DNA of 64,000 nt from Halobacillus litoralis (GCF_004101865.1 NZ_CP026118.1:992001-1056000); one strand, 5' to 3'; positions 24,913-35,105 are shown, counted from the first letter of the stretch. Numbers and translations: made by a program. The notes: generated by a model from the letters alone, not told the origin.

Positions 24913-26319
24913 TTACTGATGCAAATATTGTAAAACTTTTTGAACAGCGGCTTCCCCTTGATCTATGCAGTCAGGCAAACCAATTCCACGATAAGAGCCA
25001 CCTGCCAGATAAACACCGGGTAATTCCTTTTCCATTTGCTCAGTGATTTCATTAAGGCGTTCTTTGTGGCCTACCTTGTATTGCGGCATGGCATCATGCC
25101 AGCGAGTCACAACGGAAAATTCAGGTTTTGCAGTGATGTCCATCGTTTTGTTCAAATCCTTCAATACGATCTCTTGAATTTCTTCATCAGACATGTCGAC
25201 CACCTCTTGATCGGAAGGCTTACCTACATAACAACGAAGCAACACTTTCCCTTCCGGTGTGGAATGGGGCCACTTTTTATGGGTCCATGTACAGGCTGTA
25301 ATTCGAAAATCATTATTCCTCGACACGACAAAGCCCGTACCGTCGATATCTTTTTTGATCGCTGAAGCATCAAATGCCATCGCAACATTTGCTACAGATG
25401 TTGCATTCGTTTCTTTAAATGTTTCTAAGAACTCGTATTGAGAAAGCATACGTTGAGCAGCAAAATGCGGAGTTGCCATTATGATGGCATCCGCTTCTTC
25501 AACGGTCCCGTCACTCAACAGTAAATGATAGCCATTTTCTTTCTTTTCAATATGATCGACCTGGATACTTGTCCTTATAGAACCAGGTTCCAATTGTTCT
25601 TCAATGGCTTTGACAAGAGAGCCCAGTCCATGTTTGAGCGTACGAAACATGCTTGGCTTCTTCTCGCCTTTTTTCGGTGTCCTGATCGGATAGGTCTTAC
25701 GCAAGCCTTTAATTAGACTTCCGTGTTCCTGTTCCAAGTCATAAAAGTTCGGAAAGGTGGATTGCAGGCTGAGACGATCGATGTCTCCAGCATAAATACC
25801 TGACAAAAGAGGTTCAATCAAATTTTCGACTACCTGATTACCGAGACGACGCCGGAAAAACAAGCCGAGTGATTGATCACCCTCCACCGTTTTCTTCGAT
25901 TTGACCAAATCCATCGCTGCCCTCAGTTTTCCTACGGGGCTGAACAAGCCAGAGAATAAGAAAGGACGGATACGAGTAGGAATCCCCATAAAGGAGCCAC
26001 TCGGCATTTTGTGCAGTTTACCGTCTACTAATATATATGATTGCCCTGTACCATTCGGGACCAGATCGCCACCTAGTCCGACTTCTCGGGCCAGCCTTCC
26101 TGCACTTTCTTTCCGTGCTAAAAAGGAATCAGGTCCACGCTCAATTGTAAAAGCATCTTTTTGTATAGTACTGATCTTGCCTCCGAGACTTTCATTTGAT
26201 TCAAGGAGCTGGACATCATAGTCCAGACCTTTTTCCCGTACTTCTTTTTGCAAGTAGTAGGCGGATGTCAGACCGGAAATGCCCCCACCTATGACGATGA
26301 CTCGTTTTCGTTCAGTCAT
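24913..26319 (-). CDS. cgoX: Coproporphyrinogen III oxidase CgoX (HemY/HemG-type)
   Basis: 468 residues. FAD enzyme that, in Gram-positive bacteria, oxidises coproporphyrinogen III to coproporphyrin III. FAD motif VIGGGISGLTSAYYL near the N-terminus, GGKISTIQKDAFTIERGPDSFLA, and the C-terminal GVYLAGGSYRGIGLPDCIDQGE are family hallmarks (hemY in B. subtilis). The gene lies 7 bases after hemH, forming hemE-hemH-cgoX. The usual name in annotations is protoporphyrinogen oxidase. Confidence 0.95.
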   Translation of the reverse strand: MTERKRVIVIGGGISGLTSAYYLQKEVREKGLDYDVQLLESNESLGGKISTIQKDAFTIERGPDSFLARKESAGRLAREVGLGGDLVPNGTGQSYILVDGKLHKMPSGSFMGIPTRIRPFLFSGLFSPVGKLRAAMDLVKSKKTVEGDQSLGLFFRRRLGNQVVENLIEPLLSGIYAGDIDRLSLQSTFPNFYDLEQEHGSLIKGLRKTYPIRTPKKGEKKPSMFRTLKHGLGSLVKAIEEQLEPGSIRTSIQVDHIEKKENGYHLLLSDGTVEEADAIIMATPHFAAQRMLSQYEFLETFKETNATSVANVAMAFDASAIKKDIDGTGFVVSRNNDFRITACTWTHKKWPHSTPEGKVLLRCYVGKPSDQEVVDMSDEEIQEIVLKDLNKTMDITAKPEFSVVTRWHDAMPQYKVGHKERLNEITEQMEKELPGVYLAGGSYRGIGLPDCIDQGEAAVQKVLQYLHQ

Positions 26320-26326
26320 AGAATCC

Positions 26327-27256
26327 CTACTCTTTCACTTTATCCAAAACCACATCGGCGAGTGTTTGGATGAATTTCGGGTTTGTGTTCGGCATTTCTG
26401 GTCGATAGTAATTCGCTCCGACTTCCTCACAGACGACCTTACATTCATAGTCATTGTCGTAAAGGACTTCTAAATGGTCGGAAACAAAACCTACCGGCGC
26501 GTAAACAAAGCTGCGGTAACCTTTCTCATTGTAAAGTTCACTGGTCAGGTCCTGGACATCCGGTCCAATCCAGGGATCAGGGGTATTCCCTTCACTTTGC
26601 CAGCCGATTTCATATTGTGATATGCCAGTAGCCTCGGAAATGAGCTGAGCCGTCTTTTTAAGCTGATCAGGGTAAGGGTCTCCACCTTCCAAAATTTTCA
26701 TAGGAAGGCTGTGGGCAGAAACAATCAAGCATGCTTTCTCTTTTTCTGCTTCATCCATTTTGCTATATTCTGCATTGATGACATCTTTCCAGAAATCGAT
26801 GAAACCGGGAGCATCGTACCAGCTTTCAACCGAACGGAGCGAGATACCATGTTTGTCCGCTTCTTCTTTCGCACGTCCATTATAGGATTTCACACTGTAA
26901 GTCGAGTAATGGGGAGCAAGAACGATCGTTACCGCTTCCTCAATTCCGTCTTCCTTCATTTGAGCTACTGCATCTTCCACGAATGGCTCGATATGCTTCA
27001 AACCAAGGTAAACTTTGAATTCAATGTCCTCTTGCTTTTCATTCAGTGTATCTTTCAATGCTTCTGCCTGGTCTTCTGTAATTCTGGCTAGTGGAGAAAT
27101 ACCGCCGATAGCATCATAACGATCACGCAAATCCTGCAGCATTTCATCCGATGGTTTACGCCCTCTGCGGATGTGAGTATAGTACCTTTCCAGATCTTCT
27201 TCTTTGTAAGGTGTGCCATATGCCATCACAAGGAGTCCCATTTGTTTTTTCGCCAT
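26327..27256 (-). CDS. hemH: Ferrochelatase (coproporphyrin type, CpfC/HemH)
   Basis: 309 residues. Inserts Fe(II) into coproporphyrin III in the coproporphyrin-dependent pathway. [11 protein letters not shown] at the start, the active-site His in [37 protein letters not shown] and the later [21 protein letters not shown] are diagnostic. The second ATG (27256) is preferred since GAGGTGA is 8 bases before it. 13 bases follow hemE. Confidence 0.95.
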   Translation of the reverse strand: MAKKQMGLLVMAYGTPYKEEDLERYYTHIRRGRKPSDEMLQDLRDRYDAIGGISPLARITEDQAEALKDTLNEKQEDIEFKVYLGLKHIEPFVEDAVAQMKEDGIEEAVTIVLAPHYSTYSVKSYNGRAKEEADKHGISLRSVESWYDAPGFIDFWKDVINAEYSKMDEAEKEKACLIVSAHSLPMKILEGGDPYPDQLKKTAQLISEATGISQYEIGWQSEGNTPDPWIGPDVQDLTSELYNEKGYRSFVYAPVGFVSDHLEVLYDNDYECKVVCEEVGANYYRPEMPNTNPKFIQTLADVVLDKVKE

Positions 27257-27269
27257 GTTCATTCACCTC

Positions 27270-28313
27270 TTAGTTCTTTTTTGAATAATCATGAATTAGA
27301 CTGGTCAACCTCTTCAGAGTTTCCGGCTGGATATCTGGTGTTACACCATGCCCAAGGTTGAAAATATGTGCTGGATGCTGTTTTCCTTCATCAAGGATAC
27401 GTTTTGCCCGTTCTTCAATTACATCCCAGTCTGCTAACAAAGTGGAAGGATCAAGATTGCCCTGAAGTGGCTTCGTAATCCCGGATTTTCTCGCTTCTGT
27501 AATGGAAGTCCGCCAGTCAAGACCGATGACATCTACGGGTAAATCATCCCATTCGTGAAGCAAATGACGAGCACCTACACCAAAAGTGATCAATGGAACA
27601 TTCTCTTCTTTCAATTCAGAAAAAATGCGCTGCATGACCGGTTTGATGTAAGTACGATAATCTTCAACATTCAATGATCCGACCCACGAGTCGAATATTT
27701 GAATCGCCTTGGCCCCTGCCGAAATCTGTGCTTTTACATAGCTGATCACCATGTCCGCAAGTTTATCCATCAGAGCAAACCAGGTCATTGGTTCACTGTA
27801 CATGAGAGATTTCGTCTTGTTGTAATTCTTCGAAGGTCCCCCTTCGATCATATAGCTCGCCAGGGTAAATGGCGCACCACTGAAACCGATCAACGGCACA
27901 GTCAACTGCTCTTTTGTAAGCAGCCGGATCGTATCAAGTACATATGGAACATCTGTTTCCGGATCGATTGTCCCTAGATTTTCAATATCCGCTCTTGAGC
28001 GAATCGGGTTATGGATGACAGGTCCAATGCCTTTTTTAATTTCGACATCCACGCCGAGTGCCGGCAGTGGTGACATAATGTCTTTGTACAAAATCGCTGC
28101 GTCGACACCGTATTGTTCTACAGGCAAACGTGTGACGTATGCGCATAATTCAGGTTCATGAGTAATTTCAAATAAGGAATATTTCTCTTTCAGCTTGCGG
28201 TACTCCGGCTGTGACCTTCCAGCCTGACGCATGAACCAGACGGGTGTATGCTCTGTTTCCTCACCTCGAAAAGCTCTGAGTATCGTATCGTTCTCAATTT
28301 TGTTCATCATCAT
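27270..28313 (-). CDS. hemE: Uroporphyrinogen decarboxylase HemE
   Basis: 347 residues. Converts uroporphyrinogen III to coproporphyrinogen [19 protein letters not shown] (signature 1), [17 protein letters not shown] (signature 2), IQIFDSWVG, and [10 protein letters not shown] are all present. Three Met codons in a row follow AAAGGAG; the first (28313) or second is the start. The long frame to 28340 has no site. First gene of hemE-hemH-cgoX, downstream of pbpF, exactly as in B. subtilis. Confidence 0.95.
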   Translation of the reverse strand: MMMNKIENDTILRAFRGEETEHTPVWFMRQAGRSQPEYRKLKEKYSLFEITHEPELCAYVTRLPVEQYGVDAAILYKDIMSPLPALGVDVEIKKGIGPVIHNPIRSRADIENLGTIDPETDVPYVLDTIRLLTKEQLTVPLIGFSGAPFTLASYMIEGGPSKNYNKTKSLMYSEPMTWFALMDKLADMVISYVKAQISAGAKAIQIFDSWVGSLNVEDYRTYIKPVMQRIFSELKEENVPLITFGVGARHLLHEWDDLPVDVIGLDWRTSITEARKSGITKPLQGNLDPSTLLADWDVIEERAKRILDEGKQHPAHIFNLGHGVTPDIQPETLKRLTSLIHDYSKKN

Positions 28314-28413
28314 TAAGGCTCCTTTATCACGTTCATTCATCCGCTTTCCACTATAACGATTTATCGTTCTTCTGTATAGAATAATGATTCATTTGTCACG
28401 TTTTTGTGCGTTT

Positions 28414-30621
28414 TTACAGGTCCCATTCTAAAGTCACCGTATTCGAAGGTCTTCCTTCTTTACCGGTCAGCGGATCATATGGAACAATATAATATTTCGT
28501 CTGATCGAAAATACTGAAAGCACTTACTTTAAATTCACCTTTTCCCGTAACTTCGCCAACTTTAACATCTTCTCCGTCTTCTTCTCTAAAAATACGGTAA
28601 ACGATGCGTTCATCTTTTGGTGCTGACCAGCTGATCGTCCCTCGTAACAAAGCGAGTCCAGTCAAATCCAAGTCTCCACGGGCGTTAGTGATCACTGGGA
28701 GATCCACCGGTTCCGGGAGGCTTTCGACTCCTTCTGGCTTCTCAAAAGCTGTTTGTAAATTCTTCTGTTGATCGATCCGTGTCAAAATCGATTTCATCAA
28801 CCGTGTCGGATAAACACTGCTTCCTTCAAGTTCCGCTCCTTCATTGCCAGTGCGGTCATAGCCCATCCACAACGCACCAGCATATTGAGGTGTGTAACCT
28901 GTAAACCAGACATCCAGGTTTTGGTTCGTCCCTGTTTTCCCTGCCAATGCTTTATTATAGGTGCCCGCCTTTGCTGTACCTTCTTCGACTGTCGTTCTGA
29001 GCATTTCTGTCATATACCAGGAGGTTTGGGCATCGAACACTTCCGTCTCGTTGACTTCATGCTCGTGGATAACCTCATCATGACGGTCAAAAATCTGACG
29101 GATTGTATAGCTGTCTTTTTTTGTTCCTCCTTGAGGAAATGTACCATAAGCCTCTGCCAGCTGAAAGGGGGTGTAGCCTTCTGAAAGCCCTCCAAGAGCT
29201 ATCGCCAATCCTTTATCATCAGTCGTCAACCCTAATTTATCCAGGTAATCTTTTGCGTAATCGATCCCTATTTTGTCGAGCAGCCAAACAGCAGAGACAT
29301 TTTTCGACTCGATCAAAGCTTGATACATCGACACTTGACCGTCATATTGATCGTCATGATTCGATGGTTTCCAATCTTTCTTACCAAACACCTGCTGTTC
29401 ATCAGATAGCAAAGAAAAAGGATCATACTCCCCGCTCATCATCGCTGGTCCATACACGGCAAGCGGTTTAATGACAGAGGCCGGTGGACGTTGAGCCTTG
29501 ACCCTGTTGAAATCACCATGCTTAAAATCCCGCCCGCCGACAACAGCAACGAGCGCTCCAGAATCATGTTCCATCAACGTAAAAGCTCCCTCGACAGGCC
29601 CTTTTGTTCCTGGAACAAACTCTCCGTTTTTCATCTCTTCAGCGGCAATGCGCTGGATAGTGGGATCCATTTCAACAACGATCCTGTATCCTCCCCGCTT
29701 CAATTCGTCCCGGGAAATATGATATTCCTCAGCGGCTTCATCAATAACGAGATCCACATAACTGTTAGACCATGTATCAGCGCTTTCCTCTGCCCGCTCC
29801 ACGGCAAGAGTCGATCCCTGCATTCGTTTCATCACTTCAGCACTAATGCTTCCCACGTCATACATACGAGATAAAACGATATTCCTCCTTTGTTCAGCCG
29901 CTTCTGGATTTTCAAAAGGAGAATACGTATTCGGTGCTTTCGGCATGGCTGCAAGCAAAGCTCCCTGAGCCACGCTCAATTCATCGACAGATTGTTGAAA
30001 ATAGTGCTGGGAAGCTGCCTCTATTCCATATGTTCCTTCCCCGAAATAAATACGATTGAGATAAAGCTCTAATATTTCATCTTTTGTATAGTTCCGCTCC
30101 AAATAGATCGCAGCCATGACTTCTTTCGTCTTCCTCATCCACGTTTTATCATTAGACAAAAACAAATTCTTCGCCAGCTGCTGGGTGATCGTACTTGCAC
30201 CTTCAACCTTTTTCATCGCGATGATATCCTTGTAGACTGCTCTCATGATCCCTTTGAAATCAACACCGGAATGCTCACGGAAACGCCCATCTTCAATAGC
30301 TATAAATGCATCTTGCACGTGTTCCGGAATAGATGAGATCGGCACGACTTTCCGGTTTTTCGTGTAGATCCTCTCGATGACTTCTCCTTCTTCTGTTTCA
30401 ACTGTCGTCATTTCATCTAAAATCAAATCTTCTTCATCCACCACAAAGCGCCCGCCAAAGATAATCACCAAAAAGCTGATCAAAGCCAATAAAGTGAGCG
30501 ATATTATGACAATACCCGGCCATTTCAAACGTTTCGTCCAGGGCGGTAACCGTTTAGATAATTCTTTGATGTTCAAGTATCGTGCATCCTTTCTGTCCGT
30601 CACCTTCAAACTTGCCCCCAA
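28414..30621 (-). CDS. pbpF: Class A penicillin-binding protein (PbpF type)
   Basis: 735 residues. Bifunctional peptidoglycan synthase anchored by one helix at about residues 35-57. Glycosyltransferase motifs EDGRFREHSGVD, EGASTITQQLAKN and KTKEVMAAIYLERNYTKDEILELYLN precede the transpeptidase SxxK in PPASVIKPL, SKN, and KTGT. A C-terminal module of about 90 residues, strand-rich and FnIII-like, ends the protein. TTG start at 30621 behind AAGAGGAAA. Synteny with hemE and hmoB supports pbpF rather than ponA. Confidence 0.9.
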   Translation of the reverse strand: MGASLKVTDRKDARYLNIKELSKRLPPWTKRLKWPGIVIISLTLLALISFLVIIFGGRFVVDEEDLILDEMTTVETEEGEVIERIYTKNRKVVPISSIPEHVQDAFIAIEDGRFREHSGVDFKGIMRAVYKDIIAMKKVEGASTITQQLAKNLFLSNDKTWMRKTKEVMAAIYLERNYTKDEILELYLNRIYFGEGTYGIEAASQHYFQQSVDELSVAQGALLAAMPKAPNTYSPFENPEAAEQRRNIVLSRMYDVGSISAEVMKRMQGSTLAVERAEESADTWSNSYVDLVIDEAAEEYHISRDELKRGGYRIVVEMDPTIQRIAAEEMKNGEFVPGTKGPVEGAFTLMEHDSGALVAVVGGRDFKHGDFNRVKAQRPPASVIKPLAVYGPAMMSGEYDPFSLLSDEQQVFGKKDWKPSNHDDQYDGQVSMYQALIESKNVSAVWLLDKIGIDYAKDYLDKLGLTTDDKGLAIALGGLSEGYTPFQLAEAYGTFPQGGTKKDSYTIRQIFDRHDEVIHEHEVNETEVFDAQTSWYMTEMLRTTVEEGTAKAGTYNKALAGKTGTNQNLDVWFTGYTPQYAGALWMGYDRTGNEGAELEGSSVYPTRLMKSILTRIDQQKNLQTAFEKPEGVESLPEPVDLPVITNARGDLDLTGLALLRGTISWSAPKDERIVYRIFREEDGEDVKVGEVTGKGEFKVSAFSIFDQTKYYIVPYDPLTGKEGRPSNTVTLEWDL

Positions 30622-30671
30622 TGATTTCCTCTTGATAAACTGAATGTATGGAAGGAAAGGAGAGATTGGCT

Positions 30672-31178
30672 ATGAAAGTATCGATGACGAATGGTACATT
30701 GAATTACTTATCAAAACTCAAGAAGCAGCATCCAGAAGCATCTCTGTTCTTACTGCAGGACCAGGACAAAACCGTCGCCTATTATGAGGGGGAAGATACC
30801 TCCATTTTTGAAGAAGGACGGGAGTACGAAACCGTAGACCACGTCGGCACAGTCCAGCCCCAAGGATATGTGGTTATGAACAATATCCCTGTCAGTGACG
30901 AAGGTCGTCCGGTTTTTGAAGATCGCTTCAAAAACCGCGCCGGAAACGTTGAAAACCGTGAAGGCTTCCAAGCGATCCGTATTTTACGTCCCTTGAAAGG
31001 CAACACCTACGTCGTCTTCACCCAATGGAGAAATGAGCAGGACTTTGAAGACTGGAAAAACTCTCAATCCTTCGAAGACGCTCACAAAAAATCCGGACCG
31101 AAACATCAGAAGAAGCCTTCTTTCATAGATGGAGACGCGTACATTACGAAGTACCAAACGATACAGCTAGAAGAATAG
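30672..31178 (+). CDS. hmoB: Heme-degrading monooxygenase HmoB
   Basis: 168 residues. The C-terminal half (RILRPLKGNTYVVFTQWRNEQDFEDWKNSQSFEDAH) is the antibiotic-biosynthesis-monooxygenase (ABM) fold of HmoB/IsdG-type enzymes. B. subtilis HmoB (YhgC) sits in the same place next to pbpF and the heme genes. Such enzymes open the heme ring to release iron. ATG at 30672 follows GGAGA. Only 50 bases separate it from the divergent pbpF start. The stop codon lies in the arm of a perfect hairpin. Confidence 0.87.
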   Translation: MKVSMTNGTLNYLSKLKKQHPEASLFLLQDQDKTVAYYEGEDTSIFEEGREYETVDHVGTVQPQGYVVMNNIPVSDEGRPVFEDRFKNRAGNVENREGFQAIRILRPLKGNTYVVFTQWRNEQDFEDWKNSQSFEDAHKKSGPKHQKKPSFIDGDAYITKYQTIQLEE

Positions 31179-31229
31179 CATAGGAAAAGTGAGCGGCCTG
31201 AGCCGCTCACTTTTCCTATGCTATTCTTC
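31170..31229. terminator. 28-bp perfect hairpin shared by two convergent stop regions
   Basis: Arms 31170-31197 and 31202-31229 pair perfectly around loop CTGA. Both genes end Glu-Glu-stop inside their own arm (GAAGAATAG). It would stop transcription from both sides. There is no long T-run, so efficiency as an intrinsic terminator is uncertain. Confidence 0.8.
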
Positions 31230-31718
31230 TTCTTGGTCAGGGGCCTCATCCAGCACTTCACTGCGAAAGAAATCATCATAAGCTGTGACAGATTGTTCAC
31301 CAGCTATACGGGCTTGTTCTTCTCCGTTTTCATAATGGACAAGTGTCGGTGTTCCTTCTATTCCATACTTGCCCCATTGATCTTTGAATTCCTCTAAATT
31401 CATTTTTTTCATATCGACCTCGAATTCCTCTGCAATGGGGACTAAGATTGGTGTGACTCTTTGACAATGGGCACAGTTCGGATCATAAAAATAAACAGTA
31501 GTCGGATCACCTGACTGAATCTGGTCTTCCAATTCATCTGGTTGAATTTGATTCTGATAATCCGGGTTGTCCAACTGCTCGACGGTCGTTGGATCAAGAT
31601 TGTCTTTCCCGTATGGATTATCTGCGGTTTTTTTTGAGGTCTGGTAATTGACAACAAAAATTAGTACAACAATAAGTACAGCAAGCACGCTTGCGAATAT
31701 GATCATATTCTTTTTCAT
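31221..31718 (-). CDS. Membrane-anchored thioredoxin-like protein
   Basis: 165 residues. One N-terminal helix (residues 4-23) anchors an extracytoplasmic thioredoxin fold with active site CAHC in FYDPNCAHCQRVTPI and cis-Pro in GIEGTPTLVHY. The acidic linker and tail suit a halophile. It is 6 bases downstream of bdbC, so the two are probably a redox pair: BdbC-type quinone reductase reoxidising a DsbA/BdbD-like thiol oxidase. It may equally act as a reductase; the dipeptide Ala-His does not settle this. Confidence 0.85.
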   Translation of the reverse strand: MKKNMIIFASVLAVLIVVLIFVVNYQTSKKTADNPYGKDNLDPTTVEQLDNPDYQNQIQPDELEDQIQSGDPTTVYFYDPNCAHCQRVTPILVPIAEEFEVDMKKMNLEEFKDQWGKYGIEGTPTLVHYENGEEQARIAGEQSVTAYDDFFRSEVLDEAPDQEEE

Positions 31719-31724
31719 GAACCT

Positions 31725-32141
31725 TTACTTCCTTTCTTTCTTAAATAACATCAAATGAACGATGAAAATGATAATGAAAGCTGTTCCCGCCAAAAACGGA
31801 ATCGTTACAAAACCGAATAAGTTGATATACTGGACATTACAAGGCACGAGTCCGCAAGCATCCCCCGATGAAAGAGCGGGAATTTTCTGGACAGAGTAAT
31901 GATAGATAGAAACCATCCCTCCGATTCCACTTAAAATAAGTCCTGGCAGTCCGATATCCATGTTCTTCTTCAATAGAGCGGTACCATAGATGATGACAAG
32001 CGGATACATCAATATTCTCTGATACCAGCACATTTCGCACGGTTCATAACCGATCACTTCAGAGAAAAACAAACTTCCAGCTGTCGCTACGAGCGATATT
32101 GCCCATAACAGAAACAGCCATGATTCAATATTCTTCTTCAT
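31725..32141 (-). CDS. bdbC: Disulfide bond formation protein BdbC (DsbB family)
   Basis: 138 residues, four transmembrane helices. Two Cys pairs: CEMC in GYEPCEMCWYQR (the quinone-side pair) and C...C in SGDACGLVPCNV (the periplasm-side loop). WYQRILMYPL is the family signature. Passes electrons from a thiol oxidase to menaquinone. ATG start; forms a two-gene unit with the thioredoxin-like gene. Confidence 0.92.
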   Translation of the reverse strand: MKKNIESWLFLLWAISLVATAGSLFFSEVIGYEPCEMCWYQRILMYPLVIIYGTALLKKNMDIGLPGLILSGIGGMVSIYHYSVQKIPALSSGDACGLVPCNVQYINLFGFVTIPFLAGTAFIIIFIVHLMLFKKERK

Positions 32142-32379
32142 AAGTTAAATCCTTTCTACCTCTCTCTTCTGCCATTATACTAGGAATTGTCTTGAAAACA
32201 AAGTAGTTTAATAGTCATGAAATGTCTTTCAAGCCGGAGAAATACTTTCTTCTTCAACCAAGTAGAGCCTTGAATATGAGAAGCGGGCACATGCCTCCTG
32301 CCTGACATGCTTCAACAATTTTTGAACGGTTTTTTTGTCACAGCCAAAGAACAGGATGACGGTTTTTCATAGACAGAGC

Positions 32380-32404
32380 AAAAGCCGCCCTTAAAAGAGC
32401 AGCT
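32380..32404 (-). terminator. Terminator of liaFSR
   Basis: Minus-strand arms AGCTGCTC and GGGCGGCT pair with two G-U, loop TTTTAA, followed by TTTT; just after liaR. Confidence 0.6.
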
Positions 32405-32416
32405 CAAGCCAACCAA

Positions 32417-33046
32417 TCATAGTTTTTTTAGTAATCCGTTCCGATGCGCATAAACAGCAGCCTGTGTCCGGTCTTGAACACCGAGTTTGCCCAGAACATT
32501 ACTAACATGGGTTTTCACCGTTTTGACACCGATGAAAAGAGAATCACTGATCTCTTGATTTGTCATCCCTTCACCGACGCACTTCAGCACTTCCAACTCC
32601 CGCTTCGTCAATTCTTCATGCGGCTTCTTCTCTTGGCGGAAGCGGGACATCATCTTTGTAGCTACTTTTGATTCGATGACATTCTCTCCCCGCGCTGCTT
32701 TTCTTATCGCATCAGCAATTTCATCAGCTGAAGATGTTTTCAGCATATAGCTGAAGGCTCCTGCCTCGAGAGCAGGGAACACTTTTTCATCATCGTAATA
32801 ACTAGTTAAAATGATTATTTTACAGGTTTCTGTCTTCATGATTTCTTCAGTCGCTTCTATTCCTGTACCGTTCTCCATAATCAAGTCCATCAAAACGACA
32901 TCCGGCTGTTTTTCCTTTACCAACGCTGCTCCATCAAAGCCACTGGAAGCTTCTCCGACAACTTCCAGGTCATCTTCTGTGTTCAAATAAGTGATGACTC
33001 CTTTCCGAACTACATCATGGTCATCAATGACTACCACTCTTATCAT
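32417..33046 (-). CDS. liaR: Response regulator LiaR (NarL/LuxR type)
   Basis: 209 residues. Receiver domain with the acidic pair VVVIDDHDVVRKG, phospho-Asp in VLMDLIMENGTGIEA, Thr/Ser in IIILTSYYDD and Lys in YMLKTSSADE; then a LuxR helix-turn-helix LTKRELEVLKCVGEGMTNQEISDSLFIGVKTVKTHVSNVLGKL. With LiaS it forms the cell-envelope-stress system (VraR in staphylococci). The ATG follows the liaS stop directly. Confidence 0.93.
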   Translation of the reverse strand: MIRVVVIDDHDVVRKGVITYLNTEDDLEVVGEASSGFDGAALVKEKQPDVVLMDLIMENGTGIEATEEIMKTETCKIIILTSYYDDEKVFPALEAGAFSYMLKTSSADEIADAIRKAARGENVIESKVATKMMSRFRQEKKPHEELTKRELEVLKCVGEGMTNQEISDSLFIGVKTVKTHVSNVLGKLGVQDRTQAAVYAHRNGLLKKL

Positions 33047-34108
33047 CTATTCTTCCCCCTTCATAGACACTTGCACGGGCACGCGAAGATCGATGTGCGT
33101 CCCTTCTCCCTGCCGTGAACGTAAGGCGTATGTACCACCAATTTCTTCACATCGTTCCTTCATAGTTTTCAAACCATAGGACGTCTTATTTCCTTTTTTC
33201 TCTTCTGTATTGAATCCAACCCCATTGTCAGCGATATGTAAAAACACTTCTTCGCCTCCTCGGGAAACCTCCACTTTCACTTCTGTCGCATTAGCATGAC
33301 GCAGGATGTTCGATAGCGCCTCTTGCATAATGCGGAATAGTTGCTCCTCGATCGTTCTGGAAAGTCCATGAATTTCTTCCATCTGAAGATCAAAATCGAT
33401 TTGACATTTTTTCTTCAGTTCTTCCACCAGAGAGGCGATACCTTCTGTCAGAGGCTCTCCAGAAAGGTGGACAGGTCGGAGATGAAGAAGCAGTGCCCTC
33501 ATTTCCGTTTGGGCCTGCAGGGCCATTTCTGTAATTTCCCGCAGTTGCTCCTTTGCATGAGACGGGTTCTTTTCAAATACTTTTTCTGTTGCCTGTGCCA
33601 TCATTGTCAAAGCGAACAATTGTTGACTGACGGCATCATGCAGGTCTCGTGCAAGTCGCTGCCTTTCTTCGATTGTCGCCGCTTTATGGGCGGTTCGGGC
33701 AAGCTCCCCTTTTTCATCAGCCAATTTCAAGAGCGCCTCTTTTTGCTGTTGCAGCTTTTCTCCCAACTCATTCAACTCATCACCAAGTCCAGCTATTTCA
33801 TCATTTTCATTGAAATAAATCTTTGCAGAAAATTTACCACGTGCCAGCTGGGTAATCATACTTGAGATATAATCCATCCGCTGCTTCAAATCACCACTGG
33901 ATTTGAACCCTGCATAAATCGACATGAAAAAACCTATCCCCAGATATAACATGATGAAAAGGAGAATGGCTCCAGCGCTCAACCAGGCCGGTTGGAACCA
34001 TACATATATAGATAGTATGATGGCGGCTAAAATAAAAGTATTCAATATCAATCCATATAAGTGAGAGCGGATATACATATAACGAATACTATTCAACTGT
34101 TTCAACAT
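33047..34108 (-). CDS. liaS: Sensor histidine kinase LiaS
   Basis: 353 residues from the ATG at 34108 behind GGGTGGAAGG. Two N-terminal helices with a very short extracytoplasmic loop (intramembrane-sensing type), a HAMP-like linker, HisKA_3 with the phospho-acceptor His in RQRLARDLHDAVSQQLFAL, and an HATPase end (LFRIMQEALSNILRHANA, IADNGVGF). Kinase partner of LiaR; liaF, its inhibitor, is 15 bases upstream. Confidence 0.93.
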   Translation of the reverse strand: MLKQLNSIRYMYIRSHLYGLILNTFILAAIILSIYVWFQPAWLSAGAILLFIMLYLGIGFFMSIYAGFKSSGDLKQRMDYISSMITQLARGKFSAKIYFNENDEIAGLGDELNELGEKLQQQKEALLKLADEKGELARTAHKAATIEERQRLARDLHDAVSQQLFALTMMAQATEKVFEKNPSHAKEQLREITEMALQAQTEMRALLLHLRPVHLSGEPLTEGIASLVEELKKKCQIDFDLQMEEIHGLSRTIEEQLFRIMQEALSNILRHANATEVKVEVSRGGEEVFLHIADNGVGFNTEEKKGNKTSYGLKTMKERCEEIGGTYALRSRQGEGTHIDLRVPVQVSMKGEE

Positions 34109-34122
34109 GTGCCTTCCACCCT

Positions 34123-34881
34123 TCACACCTGAACTACTTTAATATCGCCGATACCAAGATCGATCTGGAATGTCAATCGACGTGTGGCTAAGGCGTAGTC
34201 ATCTGTCTCATATTGTAATGTCCGATTCACTCCTTCTGCATTGTGACCAACTACCTTAATGTCTCCCACTTTGATTACAGCTTCCACACGAAATGGGACA
34301 TGCTTAGGAATGATGACTTTCACATCTCCCACCCAACCCCGGACAGCGATTGGTGTATCCTCGTCAGGAATGAAGGCGCGCGTGAAGTCGAATTTATAAT
34401 CACCGACGCCATTCCACAAATTCATCGGTTCGACCTTCCAATTATCCTGATTGAAGGAATGGTCACCGACGATCATCCTTTTTGATTTGTTACGCCCTCG
34501 GGAGTGGGAGGTACCTGAATCATACTCAAAAATATACTTCTTATTACTCCTGCCAAGAAAAATACTGAAACCGATATAAATGAAGAGAAGTGGCCACAGC
34601 TGCCATACTTGGCTGAAACTGAAACCGAATACATCCAACCTGTCTAAGAAAAGCAGGCCGCCGAATATTGTCAGAAAAGAACCGAAAATCCAACTGCCAC
34701 CCTGCTTTAAAATTGTATCCATCCAGATTTTCAAGCCAAGAATAATAAAAATAACAGGGTAAATATTAACCCAGGATAATTTCATTTCCAGGGAAATAAT
34801 GTTCAAATTCGACAAAAGCAGAACAACCCCGACGACTACTAATAGGACGGCTAATATTATATGAAATACTTTCTTTCTCAT
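34123..34881 (-). CDS. liaF: LiaF, membrane inhibitor of LiaRS
   Basis: 252 residues. Four N-terminal helices followed by a cytoplasmic beta-rich C-terminal domain (VRGWVGDVKVIIPKHVPF, VGDIKVVGHNAEG, GIGDIKVVQV), the YvqF/LiaF layout. It holds LiaS inactive without envelope damage. The ATG at 34881 is preferred, AAAGGA being 8 bases before it. No liaI or liaH lies in the window, so the target operon is elsewhere or the system works as in VraTSR. Confidence 0.9.
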   Translation of the reverse strand: MRKKVFHIILAVLLVVVGVVLLLSNLNIISLEMKLSWVNIYPVIFIILGLKIWMDTILKQGGSWIFGSFLTIFGGLLFLDRLDVFGFSFSQVWQLWPLLFIYIGFSIFLGRSNKKYIFEYDSGTSHSRGRNKSKRMIVGDHSFNQDNWKVEPMNLWNGVGDYKFDFTRAFIPDEDTPIAVRGWVGDVKVIIPKHVPFRVEAVIKVGDIKVVGHNAEGVNRTLQYETDDYALATRRLTFQIDLGIGDIKVVQV

Positions 34882-35105
34882 TACACTCATCCTTTTTCGT
34901 ATCTAACATAAATACAATTCGACAAAAGTCCTATGAATCCCTTTTCGTTTCCAATCTCTTACCACTATTTTACCTGTCTTTCCGAAAAGGAGGAACAACC
35001 CTCGGGTGGGAATCTTCTCCGCCTCCAGACGGAGAAATCATGTTTAAAGAGCTAATAGCAGGGAATATTGATAAAGTGACAAGGATAAAGAAAGGATGTT
35101 GTTGT

